A stretch of DNA of 64,000 nucleotides from Legionella_C dresdenensis (GTDB lineage: Bacteria; Pseudomonadota; Gammaproteobacteria; Legionellales; Legionellaceae): assembly GCF_042649825.1 (NCBI RefSeq), contig NZ_JBHSAB010000005.1:1-64000 (forward strand), read 5' to 3'. A program made the position numbers and the translations under genes. The notes beneath the pieces were generated by a model that was not told the origin of the DNA, did not search any database, and saw only the letters and a program-made list of their open reading frames with translations. Position 1 is the stretch's first letter, and each line of letters starts with the position of its first letter. Below are positions 1-8,927 of this stretch, piece by piece.

Positions 1-50
1 TTAAATTGGCTAATTGGATTCTCTTTGATAAACCGGAGACCAGCTTTTAA

Positions 51-91
51 AAAAATTGTCCGGCACAAAGGTTGGGTCGTTTTGACCCAAC
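51..91. repeat. Palindromic repeat, TTGGGTC family, with ATTGTCCGGCA flank
   Basis: The palindrome TTGGGTCGTTTTGACCCAA lies at about 72-90, just 3' of metQ (which reads towards it). It is preceded by ATTGTCCGGCACAAAGG. The same flank, reversed, borders the paired copies near 32.6 kb, so this is one end of a larger mobile repeat rather than a simple hairpin. It may also act as the metNIQ transcript 3' end. Bases 1-50 show nothing recognisable. Confidence 0.75.
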
Positions 92-130
92 ATTGAAAAG
101 AAAGCTTGTCGGGTCGAAACAATCAGTCAA

Positions 131-907
131 TTACCACGCAGGAATCGCCGCATCGCCAAATAATTCTTTTGCCTTATCAGCAACTTCCGTTGAATTCATT
201 GCTTTAACAAACTCTTCAAGTTGCGGTTTTTTATCACTGCCTTTACGAATGACAATCAGATTGGCATAAGGTGAATCCTTGCCTTCGATAATCAGTGCAT
301 CCTTACCAGGACTCAGTCCTGCCGGGATAGCAAAGGTGGTATTAATTACAGCTGCATCAACATCAGGCAAAACACGTGGGAGCTGAGCTGCATCCAGTTC
401 CTTGAATTTTAGATGTTTAGGATTCTGCTCAATATCGTCCGGGGTTGTAGCATCAGTGCTTTTAAGGGTAATCAGATTGGCTTTCTGCAATAACAATAAT
501 GCTCTCGCTTCATTGCTGGGGTCATTTGGGATGGCAATTGTAGCGTTATCAGCAATGTCTGAAATTGATTTCAATTTTGCTGAATAAAGTCCTGCCGGGT
601 AGACAAATGTTTTACCAATTACTTCCAAATCATAATTATGCGCCTTCATTGCGGCCTGCAAATAAGGAAGATGCTGATAAACGTTGGCATCCAGGCTACC
701 GTCCTGCAACGCTTCATTAGGCAGATTATAATCATTAAACTCAACGATTTTTACGGTTAAGCCATAATTTTTCTGAGCGACGTCACGCGCTGCTTCAACT
801 AATTCGCTTTCCGGGCCAGCAATAGTTCCGATTGTCAGGGTATTTGGCGAGGGCTTATTGCAGCCTGCCAGACCAAGTACTAATAAAATAACTCCAAAAA
901 TTCGCAT
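131..907 (-). CDS. metQ: Methionine ABC transporter substrate-binding lipoprotein MetQ
   Basis: 258 residues, close to the usual 260-275 for MetQ/NlpA. A lipoprotein signal peptide ends in the lipobox LAGC near residue 16, so the protein should be anchored in the cell envelope and deliver methionine (D- or L-) to the MetI channel. The mature part has the NLPA-family pattern (early TIGTIAGPESELVEAA, then VKIVEFNDY, later NTTFAIPAGL). It is the last gene of metN-metI-metQ, read leftwards, 16 bases after metI. Function is assigned from family and operon context and is secure. Confidence 0.95.
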   Translation of the reverse strand: MRIFGVILLVLGLAGCNKPSPNTLTIGTIAGPESELVEAARDVAQKNYGLTVKIVEFNDYNLPNEALQDGSLDANVYQHLPYLQAAMKAHNYDLEVIGKTFVYPAGLYSAKLKSISDIADNATIAIPNDPSNEARALLLLQKANLITLKSTDATTPDDIEQNPKHLKFKELDAAQLPRVLPDVDAAVINTTFAIPAGLSPGKDALIIEGKDSPYANLIVIRKGSDKKPQLEEFVKAMNSTEVADKAKELFGDAAIPAW

Positions 908-923
908 GTATCCTCCAGACTGT

Positions 924-1571
924 TTAGCTATGAGTGTATTTATTGGCTAGTTTGTCGCCAGCCATTTGTAATAATTGCACGATGACAACCAGAACCAGCA
1001 CGGTTGCCAGCATAATTCCCGGGTTAAAACGCTGATAGCCATAGCGAATCGCCAGATCACCCAGACCGCCGCCGCCTACAGTACCTGCCATGGCTGAATA
1101 ATTGACCAGCGTAATGGCTGTTACAGTAACTGCCTGAATCAAGGCCGGAAATGCTTCGGGTAACAGGATGTGTCTGACCATTTGCCAGGTTGTTACTCCC
1201 ATCGAGAATCCGGTTTCAATCAGCCCGCGCGGCAAATTTTGATAAGCATTATCCGCAAGGCGTGCGAAAAAGGGGGTTGCGCCCAGTGTTAAAGGCACTA
1301 TTGCCGCATTTAAACCAATAGATGTGCCAACCAGAAGCCGGGTTACCGGAATCAGGGCAACCAGTAAAATGATAAACGGAACTGAACGACAGAAATTGAT
1401 TAAACCAGAGAGAAACCCGTAAAGCGCAGGGTGGCGCTTGATCCGGCTACTGCTGAAAAGCAGCGTACCCAATGGCAGGCCCAGCAGAACAGCAAGAGCA
1501 GTACTGATAATTACCATGTACAGGGTTTCGCCTGTGGCAACCAGTAAATCATAAAACAGAATCAGTGACAT
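924..1571 (-). CDS. metI: Methionine ABC transporter permease MetI
   Basis: 215 residues, the normal MetI length. It is a very hydrophobic inner-membrane protein with about five membrane segments. The permease EAA-type loop is visible as the stretch around LIETGFSMGVTTWQ followed by ILLPEAFPAL, which docks on the MetN ATPase. It overlaps the 3' end of metN by 23 bases, which suggests translational coupling. Together with MetN and MetQ it forms a complete importer. Confidence 0.95.
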   Translation of the reverse strand: MSLILFYDLLVATGETLYMVIISTALAVLLGLPLGTLLFSSSRIKRHPALYGFLSGLINFCRSVPFIILLVALIPVTRLLVGTSIGLNAAIVPLTLGATPFFARLADNAYQNLPRGLIETGFSMGVTTWQMVRHILLPEAFPALIQAVTVTAITLVNYSAMAGTVGGGGLGDLAIRYGYQRFNPGIMLATVLVLVVIVQLLQMAGDKLANKYTHS

Positions 1572-2574
1572 ACCCTAAAATCTCCACAGTTAAATTTGCC
1601 TTGTTGCAACGTTCAATAAATTGAGCAAGCAACTGTTCATCTGCAAACAGTTCGACAATCAATACACCGCAAGTAATGGAATTAAAGCGGTCAATATTGG
1701 CCATCAGAATATTAATATCAATCGGTAATTCCCGGCTGGTCTGGCTTATAAAAGGCACAGTCGCATTGTCATCCTGAAAAAACAGGCGCAACACGGGTTT
1801 ATCGGTTGGAGTGATTCCCAGACGACTGCTCAAGCATGTGGGCAATTCGGGACTAAGCTGGCTGTAAAGCATAGCTTTAGCCTGACTGTCCGGGTTATTA
1901 AAAATATTGGATAATGGTACTAATTCTATAATTTTGCCGTTTTCCATCAACGCCAGGCGATGACAAATCCGCTTGACTACTTCCATTTCATGCGTAATTA
2001 ACACGATAGTAATGCCATAAAGCTGATTAATTTTTTTCAGCAGGGCAAGGATAGATTCAGTCGTTTTGGGATCAAGGGCAGAGGTAGCCTCATCGCAGAG
2101 CAGAATTTTAGGCGAACAGGTTAAAGCACGTGCAATCGCTACCCGTTGCTTTTGCCCGCCGCTTAATTGAGCAGGGTAGGCATCCCGTTTATGATCCAGC
2201 TCAACCAGCGGCAATAATTCATCAATTTTCTCGCGAATCATGTCTTCGGGAATGCCTTGAATCCGCATAGGCAAAGCGATATTGTCATAAACCGTTTTGG
2301 AGCTCAGCAGGTTGAAATGCTGAAATATCATTGCCATTTTATGACGGGCCTGACGAAGACCGGATTCATTTAACTTAGTGATATTATAATTATCAACGAT
2401 AACGTCGCCATTATCAGGCCGCTCCAGCAGGTTAATACTTCTTAACAGAGTCGATTTACCAGCTCCGCTAGTGCCGATAATGCCGAAGATTTCGCCTTCC
2501 TGAATAAAAAGGTTGATATCCGAGAGTGCTTTGGTGGGTCCAAACGATTTGTTTACTGCAATTAATTCTATCAT
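1549..2574 (-). CDS. metN: Methionine ABC transporter ATP-binding protein MetN
   Basis: 341 residues from the ATG at 2574. The frame stays open to a TTG at 2586, but there the purine-rich AGAAG would touch the start codon, and family members begin at about MIEL, so 2574 is preferred. Visible motifs are Walker A GTSGAGKST, the signature LSGGQKQR and Walker B LLCDEATSALD. The C-terminal ~90 residues form the NIL regulatory domain typical of MetN, which binds methionine and inhibits transport when the cell has enough. First gene of metNIQ; no SAM riboswitch was recognised in the 245 bases upstream. Confidence 0.95.
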   Translation of the reverse strand: MIELIAVNKSFGPTKALSDINLFIQEGEIFGIIGTSGAGKSTLLRSINLLERPDNGDVIVDNYNITKLNESGLRQARHKMAMIFQHFNLLSSKTVYDNIALPMRIQGIPEDMIREKIDELLPLVELDHKRDAYPAQLSGGQKQRVAIARALTCSPKILLCDEATSALDPKTTESILALLKKINQLYGITIVLITHEMEVVKRICHRLALMENGKIIELVPLSNIFNNPDSQAKAMLYSQLSPELPTCLSSRLGITPTDKPVLRLFFQDDNATVPFISQTSRELPIDINILMANIDRFNSITCGVLIVELFADEQLLAQFIERCNKANLTVEILGYVTDSVL

Positions 2575-2819
2575 GATCTTAATCAACTTCTGGAAAACTG
2601 CGGCGGGAAGTTGCTAAGGAGGGGAAAGCGCCCGCTTTAGCCGAATTTACAATAACAAGTGTTATTGAGCGCCCGCAAGCTAGTTTTCAAATCGGCGCAA
2701 AGAACGGAGTATAACCTGAATTTGTTATAAACAGAAGTATTTTTGTAGGTTAGGTTATGGTTGACAATCCAATCGCTTCTTGGCACCCTTAACGCGATTT
2801 TATGCAAGGAGAAGCAATC

Positions 2820-3242
2820 GTGAAAAAAATTCTGTTAGCCGCCGCAGCCAGTCTGGCTTTAAATGCTCATGCCGCTGAACTTAAACAATTTGGTGAGATC
2901 GCCAATGCTGTTGATAATGGCAAGCAACTGACTATTGTTATAAAACTGAAACAGTGTGAAGCCGATATTCCGGTTATGGATATCAGTACAGCTGTTACAC
3001 CAAACGCAATGATGCGCGTAGGCGATAAAATGATCACTGCCTCTGACCGTCATTTTAGTTTAAATGACCCAATGGCAAATGGTTTACCGACTTTTGGCTA
3101 TGTGAAATATACTCTTTTGGCTGATAGCCGCGCCAGTGTAAAGGTTACCCTGATGCATGCCACTGATTATAGCAAGATCGCTGAATATGAAATCCGTTGC
3201 CAGTTAGGCGAAGGCTTGTCGGTTTTTGATAATCAAAAGTAA
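2820..3242 (+). CDS. VirK-family secreted protein
   Basis: 140 residues from the GTG at 2820. AAGGAG at 2806-2811 lies eight bases before this GTG, and it gives a clean signal peptide (MKKILLAAAASLALNAHA, cleavage before AELK). An upstream ATG at 2802 would place the Shine-Dalgarno inside the gene. The mature part has a single conserved-looking KQCEAD region and resembles the VirK family first described in Agrobacterium and common in Legionella. The molecular role is unknown; a periplasmic or exported location is predicted. It is a single gene, followed directly by a tandem palindrome array that probably ends its transcript. Confidence 0.7.
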   Translation: MKKILLAAAASLALNAHAAELKQFGEIANAVDNGKQLTIVIKLKQCEADIPVMDISTAVTPNAMMRVGDKMITASDRHFSLNDPMANGLPTFGYVKYTLLADSRASVKVTLMHATDYSKIAEYEIRCQLGEGLSVFDNQK

Positions 3243-3244
3243 CA

Positions 3245-3616
3245 TTTACCCTCTCCCCAGCCCTCTCCCGATACGGGAGAGGGGGATTAAAAGGCAAGCT
3301 AATTTACCCTCTCCCCAGCCCTCTCCCGATACGGGAGAGGGGGATTAAAAGGCAAGCTAATTTACCCTCTCCCCAGCCCTCTCCCGATACGGGAGAGGGG
3401 GGTTAAAAGACAAGCTAATTTACCCTCTCCCCCAGCCCTCTCCCGATACGGGAGAGGGGGGTTAAAAGACAAGCTAATTTACCCTCTCCCCCAGCCCTCT
3501 CCCGATACGGGAGAGGAGGGTTAAAAGACAAGCTAATTTACCCTCTCCCCAGCCCTCTCCCGATACGGGAGGGGGGGTTAAAAGACAAGCTAATTTACCC
3601 TCTCCCCAGCCCTATA
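3245..3616. repeat. Tandem array of about six 58-bp palindromic repeats
   Basis: Units begin TTTACCCTCTCC at 3245, 3303, 3361, 3419, 3478 and 3537, with a degenerate seventh at 3594. Spacing is 57-59 bases. Each unit contains the hairpin core CTCTCCCGATACGGGAGAG and a linker of the type TTAAAAGRCAAGCTAA. Early copies share GGCAAGC and later ones GACAAGC, which shows stepwise duplication. There are no unique spacers. Similar single or paired elements occur at 3637, 38223 and 60965. Confidence 0.95.
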
Positions 3617-3636
3617 ATAAGGGTGAGGCTCGCTAA

Positions 3637-3676
3637 TTCCCCTCTCCCGTATCGGGAGAGGGGTAGGGGAGAGGGT
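3637..3676. repeat. Inverted copy of the CTCTCCC palindrome
   Basis: One copy in the opposite orientation (core CTCTCCCGTATCGGGAGAG, then TAGGGGAGAGGG) closes the array and lies immediately 3' of the minus-strand gene that ends at 3683. The array and this copy can pair into a long hairpin, so this block could terminate transcripts from both sides. Confidence 0.9.
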
Positions 3677-3682
3677 AAAAAA

Positions 3683-4192
3683 CTAATGCTCCTTACTCTT
3701 CACCAGCAAAAGATTAACCCATGCAATACTTAACGCCGAAACCAACAACGTTACATGAATAATAACCTGCCACATAATATTATTATTCGTCAATTTAGCC
3801 GGATCAATAAACGTCCTGAGCAAATGAATAGAGGAAATCCCGATTAAAGCCAGTGCCAGTTTAAGTTTCATGGCGCCTGCATCCAGGTGATCAAGCCATT
3901 CAGGCTGATCCGGATGTGCATGCAGCTCCAGTTTGGAAACAAAGGTTTCATACCCGCCCATGGTCACCATAATCAATAGATTGGCAATCATCACTACATC
4001 AATTAAATCAAGCACTCCAAGCATGATTTGAGTGTCGGTTACCCCATTCAGATGTGAAACAAGATGATAAAGCTCACCGATAAAGCGATAGGCATAAACG
4101 GCAAGAATAATAATTAAACCGAAATAAAGCGGTAACTGCAGCCAACGGCTTGCAAACATTACCCGGCTTAAAAACTGCTTGGTTTGATTCAT
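3683..4192 (-). CDS. UPF0114 (YqhA-like) inner-membrane protein
   Basis: 169 residues, matching the 160-180 of the UPF0114/TIGR00645 family. Hydrophobic segments lie at about residues 17-37, 55-78, 107-125 and 140-160. The family signature region around GVLDLIDVVMIANLLIMV is recognisable, followed by a loop rich in charged residues. Biochemical function is unknown in all organisms. It lies 16 bases after gpsA on the same strand and may be cotranscribed with it. Confidence 0.85.
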   Translation of the reverse strand: MNQTKQFLSRVMFASRWLQLPLYFGLIIILAVYAYRFIGELYHLVSHLNGVTDTQIMLGVLDLIDVVMIANLLIMVTMGGYETFVSKLELHAHPDQPEWLDHLDAGAMKLKLALALIGISSIHLLRTFIDPAKLTNNNIMWQVIIHVTLLVSALSIAWVNLLLVKSKEH

Positions 4193-4208
4193 GTTTTACT
4201 CCAGGAGA

Positions 4209-5195
4209 TTATTCTGCGCGAGCCGAACGGCTCATTAAATTATTGACCGCCTCAGAGGGGGTAATTTTATCTTCAAGCAGATCCTTGATTTGGGTACAAA
4301 TCGGCATTTCAACTGCAACTTTGCCCGCCAGATTATGAACCTGCAATGCATTATGCGCGCCCTCAACAACCTGACCAATTTTATCGGCGGCCTCGGTTTT
4401 ATTAATTCCCTGGCCAATTAACAGTCCAAACCGCCGGTTGCGTGACTGATCATCGGTACAGGTTAAAACCAGATCGCCAACACCCGCCAAGCCAAGAAAA
4501 GTCTCCTGCCGTGCTCCTAATGCTTGTCCCAGCCGGCTCATTTCAGCTAACCCGCGGGTTATAAGAGCGGCTTTAGCGTTAGCGCCATAGCCCAGACCAT
4601 CGCTTATGCCGCAGGCAATTGCCAGCACATTTTTGACGGCTCCGCATAATTGAACGCCAATCATATCGTTACTGAGATAAGCTCTGATATTCGCCTGATG
4701 GATAAGTTGGTGTAACTGCTGTTGGAATGGCGCATTATTACTGGCAATTGTTAATGCAGTCGGCAGCAATCGAGCAACTTCCCTGGCAAAGGAAGGGCCG
4801 GAAATAATAGCCGCAGGGTATGCCGCTCCCCATTTTGATGCAACAAGATGGCTTAATAGTTCATTTGATTCTGGATCAAGTCCCTTTGTAAGCCAGGCAA
4901 TCCCGTTCGCTGGTTTTTCCAGTTTTGATAATAATTGCGCAAAAGCATGAGAGGGTACAGCGATAATTAAATAATCTGCCTGCATACATTCAGCAAGATC
5001 GCTTGTCGGCTGTAGTAAAGCAGGAAATTCGACACCGGGCAGATAAAACTGGTTTGCCCGTTCTTTTTTGATAACCTCAACCTGCTGGGGGCGGTGTCCC
5101 CAGAGTAAGGTACGGTTGCCAATAGTAGCCAGATGAATGGCAACTGCTGTTCCCCAGGAACCTGCTCCTAATATGGCAACCGTTTGATTAGACAT
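4209..5195 (-). CDS. gpsA: Glycerol-3-phosphate dehydrogenase [NAD(P)+] GpsA
   Basis: 328 residues, a standard GpsA length. It reduces dihydroxyacetone phosphate to sn-glycerol 3-phosphate for phospholipid synthesis in the cytoplasm. The N-terminal dinucleotide-binding motif GAGSWGTA is at residues 10-17. The catalytic-lysine segment GAVKNVLAIACG and the substrate-binding GYGANAKAALITRG follow near residues 185-215. It follows secB by two bases, as in the conserved yibN-grxC-secB-gpsA cluster of gammaproteobacteria. Confidence 0.97.
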   Translation of the reverse strand: MSNQTVAILGAGSWGTAVAIHLATIGNRTLLWGHRPQQVEVIKKERANQFYLPGVEFPALLQPTSDLAECMQADYLIIAVPSHAFAQLLSKLEKPANGIAWLTKGLDPESNELLSHLVASKWGAAYPAAIISGPSFAREVARLLPTALTIASNNAPFQQQLHQLIHQANIRAYLSNDMIGVQLCGAVKNVLAIACGISDGLGYGANAKAALITRGLAEMSRLGQALGARQETFLGLAGVGDLVLTCTDDQSRNRRFGLLIGQGINKTEAADKIGQVVEGAHNALQVHNLAGKVAVEMPICTQIKDLLEDKITPSEAVNNLMSRSARAE

Positions 5196-5197
5196 AA

Positions 5198-5680
5198 TTA
5201 ATGAGTAACTTCAGCTTCGGTTTCTTGTTTACGTTGTTCCAACTGCTGCATATACAGCGCATCAAAATTGATTGGCGCAAGTACCAGCTGAGGGAAGCTG
5301 CCGCGGATAACCTGAGAGGTGATTGCTTCACGCGCATAAGGGAAGAGAATGTTTGGGCAGAAACTTCCTAATAAATGATCCAGTTGCTGTGTTACTGTAC
5401 CCTGAATTGTGAAAATACCAGCTTGTTTGACTTCAGCCAGAAATGCAATAGCATTTTTGTTTTTAACGGTTGCAGTAACAGTCAGTATCACTTCATAAAT
5501 ACCAGCCTCAAGTTCGCGATGTTCAGTATTTAAATCCAGAGATAACTCAGGCTCCCATTGTTGTTGAAACACAGCTGGCGCACCTGGCGCTTCAAAAGAA
5601 GCATCTTTTAAATAAACGCGCTGAATCATGAATTGCGCTTCGATATCTTGTTCCTGTACTTTTTGATCACTCATCTTCAA
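5198..5680 (-). CDS. secB: Protein-export chaperone SecB
   Basis: 160 residues. SecB is a tetrameric cytosolic chaperone that keeps preproteins unfolded and hands them to SecA. Family hallmarks visible are IQRVYLKDASFEAPGAP near the start and the conserved CPNILFPYAREAI block at about residues 110-122. The C-terminal tail is acidic and Gln/Glu-rich. It lies between grxC and gpsA, the usual gammaproteobacterial arrangement. Confidence 0.97.
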   Translation of the reverse strand: MKMSDQKVQEQDIEAQFMIQRVYLKDASFEAPGAPAVFQQQWEPELSLDLNTEHRELEAGIYEVILTVTATVKNKNAIAFLAEVKQAGIFTIQGTVTQQLDHLLGSFCPNILFPYAREAITSQVIRGSFPQLVLAPINFDALYMQQLEQRKQETEAEVTH

Positions 5681-5686
5681 TTCCTG

Positions 5687-5938
5687 TTATTTTAATAGTT
5701 CATCAAGCCGCCCTTCACGTTCAAGGGCATATAAATCATCACAACCGCCGACATGATGATCGTTAATGAAAATTTGCGGTACAGTTTGGCGTCCGCTTTT
5801 CTTCATCATTTCTTCACGCAAATTATCGTCGTTATCAACTCTGATTTCCTGATATGCCGCTTTTTTGCGATCAAGTAACTGTTTAGCGCTGACACAATAA
5901 GGACAGTAACCGGTTGTATATACAATTACATTTGCCAT
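5687..5938 (-). CDS. grxC: Glutaredoxin 3 (GrxC)
   Basis: 83 residues, the size of a single glutaredoxin domain. It has the dithiol active site CPYC at residues 12-15, the cis-proline loop TVPQIF and the glutathione-binding GGCDDL motif. It should reduce protein disulfides using glutathione made by the GshA-GshB pair encoded at 11.5-13.8 kb. It lies one base after the rhodanese gene and seven bases before secB. Confidence 0.97.
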   Translation of the reverse strand: MANVIVYTTGYCPYCVSAKQLLDRKKAAYQEIRVDNDDNLREEMMKKSGRQTVPQIFINDHHVGGCDDLYALEREGRLDELLK

Positions 5939-5939
5939 T

Positions 5940-6362
5940 TTATTTTCCTTTTACCAGAGGTAAATCAGCAGCCTGCCATGCAGCCATACCGCCGGCAAGT
6001 ACGATTACATCTGTAAATTGATGTTCTTTCAATTTAGCAGCCAGGGCTGGCGATTGCAAACCCTGGGCACAGACCAGGACTAGTGTTTTGTCTTTATATT
6101 TGTCCAGTTTACTTTGTTCAATATCGTCTTTGGCGACATTAACGGCATTGATAATATGGCCTTTGCGGAAGCTTTCCTGATCACGCAAGTCAATAATTAC
6201 CGCTTTGTCTTCGTTAATCATGCCTACCGCAATCCGTGGCGATATTTCCCGGGCACGTTTCTTTCGGGCAAGCAGTTCGTTAATGACGATTAACAATAAA
6301 ACGATAATTAAACCGGTAAACAGCTGCCAATGATTAGTAATAAACTGGGTAAATTGTGCCAT
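5940..6362 (-). CDS. yibN: Membrane-anchored rhodanese-domain protein (YibN-like)
   Basis: 140 residues from the ATG at 6362; a TTG at 6380 has no ribosome-binding site, so the later start is preferred. One N-terminal membrane segment (about residues 12-33) is followed by a Lys/Arg-rich stretch and a rhodanese domain. The active-site loop is LVCAQGLQS, which keeps the Cys but has an unusual loop sequence. It probably faces the cytoplasm and handles sulfur or thiol groups. First gene of the yibN-grxC-secB-gpsA cluster. Confidence 0.85.
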   Translation of the reverse strand: MAQFTQFITNHWQLFTGLIIVLLLIVINELLARKKRAREISPRIAVGMINEDKAVIIDLRDQESFRKGHIINAVNVAKDDIEQSKLDKYKDKTLVLVCAQGLQSPALAAKLKEHQFTDVIVLAGGMAAWQAADLPLVKGK

Positions 6363-6428
6363 AGTGTATCCGATTAACAATAATAACTGCGCGAATTATC
6401 CTTGGAACAAGGATTTAACGCAAGCGTT

Positions 6429-7277
6429 TCACCGTCTATTTTTAGCCATCTCCTGCAGCCGTTTAATCCGTTCTGCGGTTAAGGGATGAGTTGCAAAAAG
6501 CTCAGCCATTTTCTCGCCGCTTAATGGATTTACGATGAATAAATGAGCGGTACTGGGATGGGTTTCGGCATCCTGAAAATGGCTGTTACGGTTATTAATT
6601 TCAAGTTTTGCCAAAGCGCTGGCAAGCCATAGTGGATTACCGCATAATCGCGCTCCCGCCGCATCGGCTTCAAATTCACGGGAGCGCGAAACGGCCATCT
6701 GAATTAAGCTTGCCGCTATTGGCGCAAGGATCATGGTCGCAAGCGCGGCAATCGGGTTGGGATGAGACTCATCCGATGCGCGTGCTGTTGCTGATGCCCA
6801 CATGAACATATTGGCCACGCTGCTTATAGCCCCAGCCAGTGTGGCTGCAATAACGCTGATTAAGGTGTCGCGGTTTGTAATATGCGACATTTCATGCGCC
6901 AGTACGCCGGTCAACTCTTCAGACGACATGCGGTTAAATAAACCGGAGGTGACGGCAATGCTGGCATGTTCCGGATTTCTGCCGGTAGCAAAAGCGTTAG
7001 GTACCGGATTATCAATCAGATACACTTTCGGAGTTGGAATCCCGGCCTTGGTTGCCAACTGTGACACAATACGGTAGATAGGGTGATTATCCTGTAACGG
7101 CTGCGCGTTATACATACGCAGCACCATTTGATCAGAAAACCAGTACGCGCCGAAGTTCATAATTGCAGTAAAAACAAGAGCGATAATCAGTCCGGTTTCA
7201 CCGCCAAGCAGGCCGCCAATAACCAGTAGTAAAGCAGTCAAGCCTGCCAGCAGCATAAATGTTTTTACATTATTCAT
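6429..7277 (-). CDS. htpX: Membrane zinc metalloprotease HtpX
   Basis: 282 residues. HtpX is an inner-membrane M48 peptidase of membrane-protein quality control, overlapping in role with FtsH. Two membrane segments at about residues 5-25 and 30-50 are followed by the zinc motif HEMSH (near residue 128). Another hydrophobic region (SVIAATLAGAISSV) and the third-ligand segment SREFEADAAG follow. It stands alone, 66 bases before the yibN cluster start. In many bacteria it is induced by envelope stress; no regulatory site was recognised here. Confidence 0.95.
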   Translation of the reverse strand: MNNVKTFMLLAGLTALLLVIGGLLGGETGLIIALVFTAIMNFGAYWFSDQMVLRMYNAQPLQDNHPIYRIVSQLATKAGIPTPKVYLIDNPVPNAFATGRNPEHASIAVTSGLFNRMSSEELTGVLAHEMSHITNRDTLISVIAATLAGAISSVANMFMWASATARASDESHPNPIAALATMILAPIAASLIQMAVSRSREFEADAAGARLCGNPLWLASALAKLEINNRNSHFQDAETHPSTAHLFIVNPLSGEKMAELFATHPLTAERIKRLQEMAKNRR

Positions 7278-7304
7278 TACCTTTCTCCCTGCCTGGATAG
7301 AGTT

Positions 7305-8927
7305 TTACGCCTTGCCCTCATAAAAAGCCATAACTTCGGTTAACGGCTGTCCGACAGAGGCAGAAGGCGCTTTAATCATGAGTATCGCCGATAAGGTCGC
7401 AGCAATATCAGTCGTTCTGACCGGCCGTGAGATATGCTGTGCCTTAAATAATGGATTAACGAATAATAATGGCACATAGCTGTCATACTGCCAAGGTGTA
7501 CCATGACTGACCCGTAACGCTTTCTCCGCCAGATCCTGGTAAGCTGGCGGTACCAGATACAGGTCGCCGGTACGGTTCGGGAATCCCATGCGGTCTACTT
7601 TTTCAGTCAGCCAATCCTTTTCAGTGCTTGCCAAGGGCAGGGGGTAAGCCTGAAATATGCCTGGATATTGCCGCAGCTGTTCTGCCAGATAACGGGTAAC
7701 AGCGGCCAGAGAAAGATGCTGTTTGCTAATGATTGTGTGATCAAGGTAGACATAGGGCGGGCTGATGCCCTGCAGGCTTTCGGCAGGCAGATTAAATTTA
7801 TCAGCGAGTAAAGCTGTTATCTTCTCCCGAAGGTCGCTGGTTTTAATGGCCGGAATCTGCGTGATATGATTTTTGGCAAGATAATCCGGAGTATCCGTTA
7901 CACCATGATCTGCGGTTAATACAATTAATGTATTTTTAAGGCCAACTTGCTGATCAAGTTGCTTCAAAACTTTGGCCATGGTTTTATCCAGACGCAACAG
8001 ATTATCTTCCGATTCCAGGCTGTTTGGTCCAAACTGGTGGCCAATAGCATCTACAGCTGAAAAACTGATAGCCAGATAATCGGTTTTGCCCGGAGTTTGC
8101 CCCAGTTTTTCTGACTTGAGCAGATCCATAGCGAAATCAGCGGTTAGTTCATCGGCGTTTGGGGTCATGGAAAGAAGTTTGTAATATAGCGGACGTTCCG
8201 GGTTGCCGGTGTGGTGAGGAAAGCTTACGCCAAATTCAGAGTAAGTATGGTGAAATATCGGCTCATGGGCAAAGCGATATTGATTGGCTGGTTTGGATAA
8301 TGTCCAGGTCTCATTAACGGCATCATAATGCGCATTCCAGTCCTGTACCCATTGCGGGTATTTGGTATAGTAATAATCACTGGTGATAAAACCGCCGTTG
8401 ACTTTGTCAAACCAGAATGCTTTACCTGCATGTCCAGCCAGCGTAATGGCAGAACGATCCTTGAGTGAAACGCCAAATGCCCGTCCTTTTTGCGACAAAA
8501 TTATTTCATCACTGAACGTTGATGCAACAAGATTGCGCGGTGAACTGCCGGGCGGGGCTACTTTAGTACGGACAGTGGGTAATATTTTTACCGCATCATC
8601 ATCAACACAATAGACTTCCTTACCCGATTGCCGATCAATCCAGCTGTTACTGACTATGCCATGCAGGGCAGGGTAGCTGCCGGTGGCGATAGTTGAATGG
8701 CCTACGCAAGTGACTGTATTGGCATGAGGATGGTGGGCATTATGAAAATCCAGGCTATGGGCCAGCAGGTAATTAAAACCCTCACTGCCAAATTGATCCT
8801 GATATTGATGAATCAGATCCCCGCGTAATTGATCGACAACAATCTGTACAATCAGTTTAGGCTGGGCTGGTTCGGCAATCAGTGCACTCGAAGCTAGCAT
8901 CATTATTAGCGATAATGGTTTTTTCAT
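7305..8927 (-). CDS. Secreted alkaline-phosphatase/phosphodiesterase family protein
   Basis: 540 residues from the ATG at 8927, which has a good GGAGAT eight to ten bases upstream and creates a signal peptide (MKKPLSLIMMLASSALIAEP). The open frame runs 45 codons further up without a ribosome-binding site. The protein belongs to the alkaline phosphatase superfamily (type I phosphodiesterase/PafA-like). The nucleophile loop is ANTVTCVGHSTIATGSYP, with Thr as likely nucleophile. Metal ligands are seen in DAIGHQFGP and ADHGVTDTP, with a late His in SHGTPW. A periplasmic or type-II-secreted phosphate hydrolase is likely; the substrate is unknown. Confidence 0.88.
   Translation of the reverse strand: MKKPLSLIMMLASSALIAEPAQPKLIVQIVVDQLRGDLIHQYQDQFGSEGFNYLLAHSLDFHNAHHPHANTVTCVGHSTIATGSYPALHGIVSNSWIDRQSGKEVYCVDDDAVKILPTVRTKVAPPGSSPRNLVASTFSDEIILSQKGRAFGVSLKDRSAITLAGHAGKAFWFDKVNGGFITSDYYYTKYPQWVQDWNAHYDAVNETWTLSKPANQYRFAHEPIFHHTYSEFGVSFPHHTGNPERPLYYKLLSMTPNADELTADFAMDLLKSEKLGQTPGKTDYLAISFSAVDAIGHQFGPNSLESEDNLLRLDKTMAKVLKQLDQQVGLKNTLIVLTADHGVTDTPDYLAKNHITQIPAIKTSDLREKITALLADKFNLPAESLQGISPPYVYLDHTIISKQHLSLAAVTRYLAEQLRQYPGIFQAYPLPLASTEKDWLTEKVDRMGFPNRTGDLYLVPPAYQDLAEKALRVSHGTPWQYDSYVPLLFVNPLFKAQHISRPVRTTDIAATLSAILMIKAPSASVGQPLTEVMAFYEGKA

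Noticed and set aside
2575..2801. SAM-responsive riboswitch or Met operator before metN
   Set aside because: I could not recognise a SAM riboswitch core or a clear operator in the region; only a general intergenic sequence with a possible TTGACA at 2761 lacking a good -10 partner.
3245..3676. CRISPR array
   Set aside because: The units are contiguous, 58 bp long and nearly identical throughout; there are no unique spacers and no cas genes nearby. It is a tandem repeat of a palindromic element.
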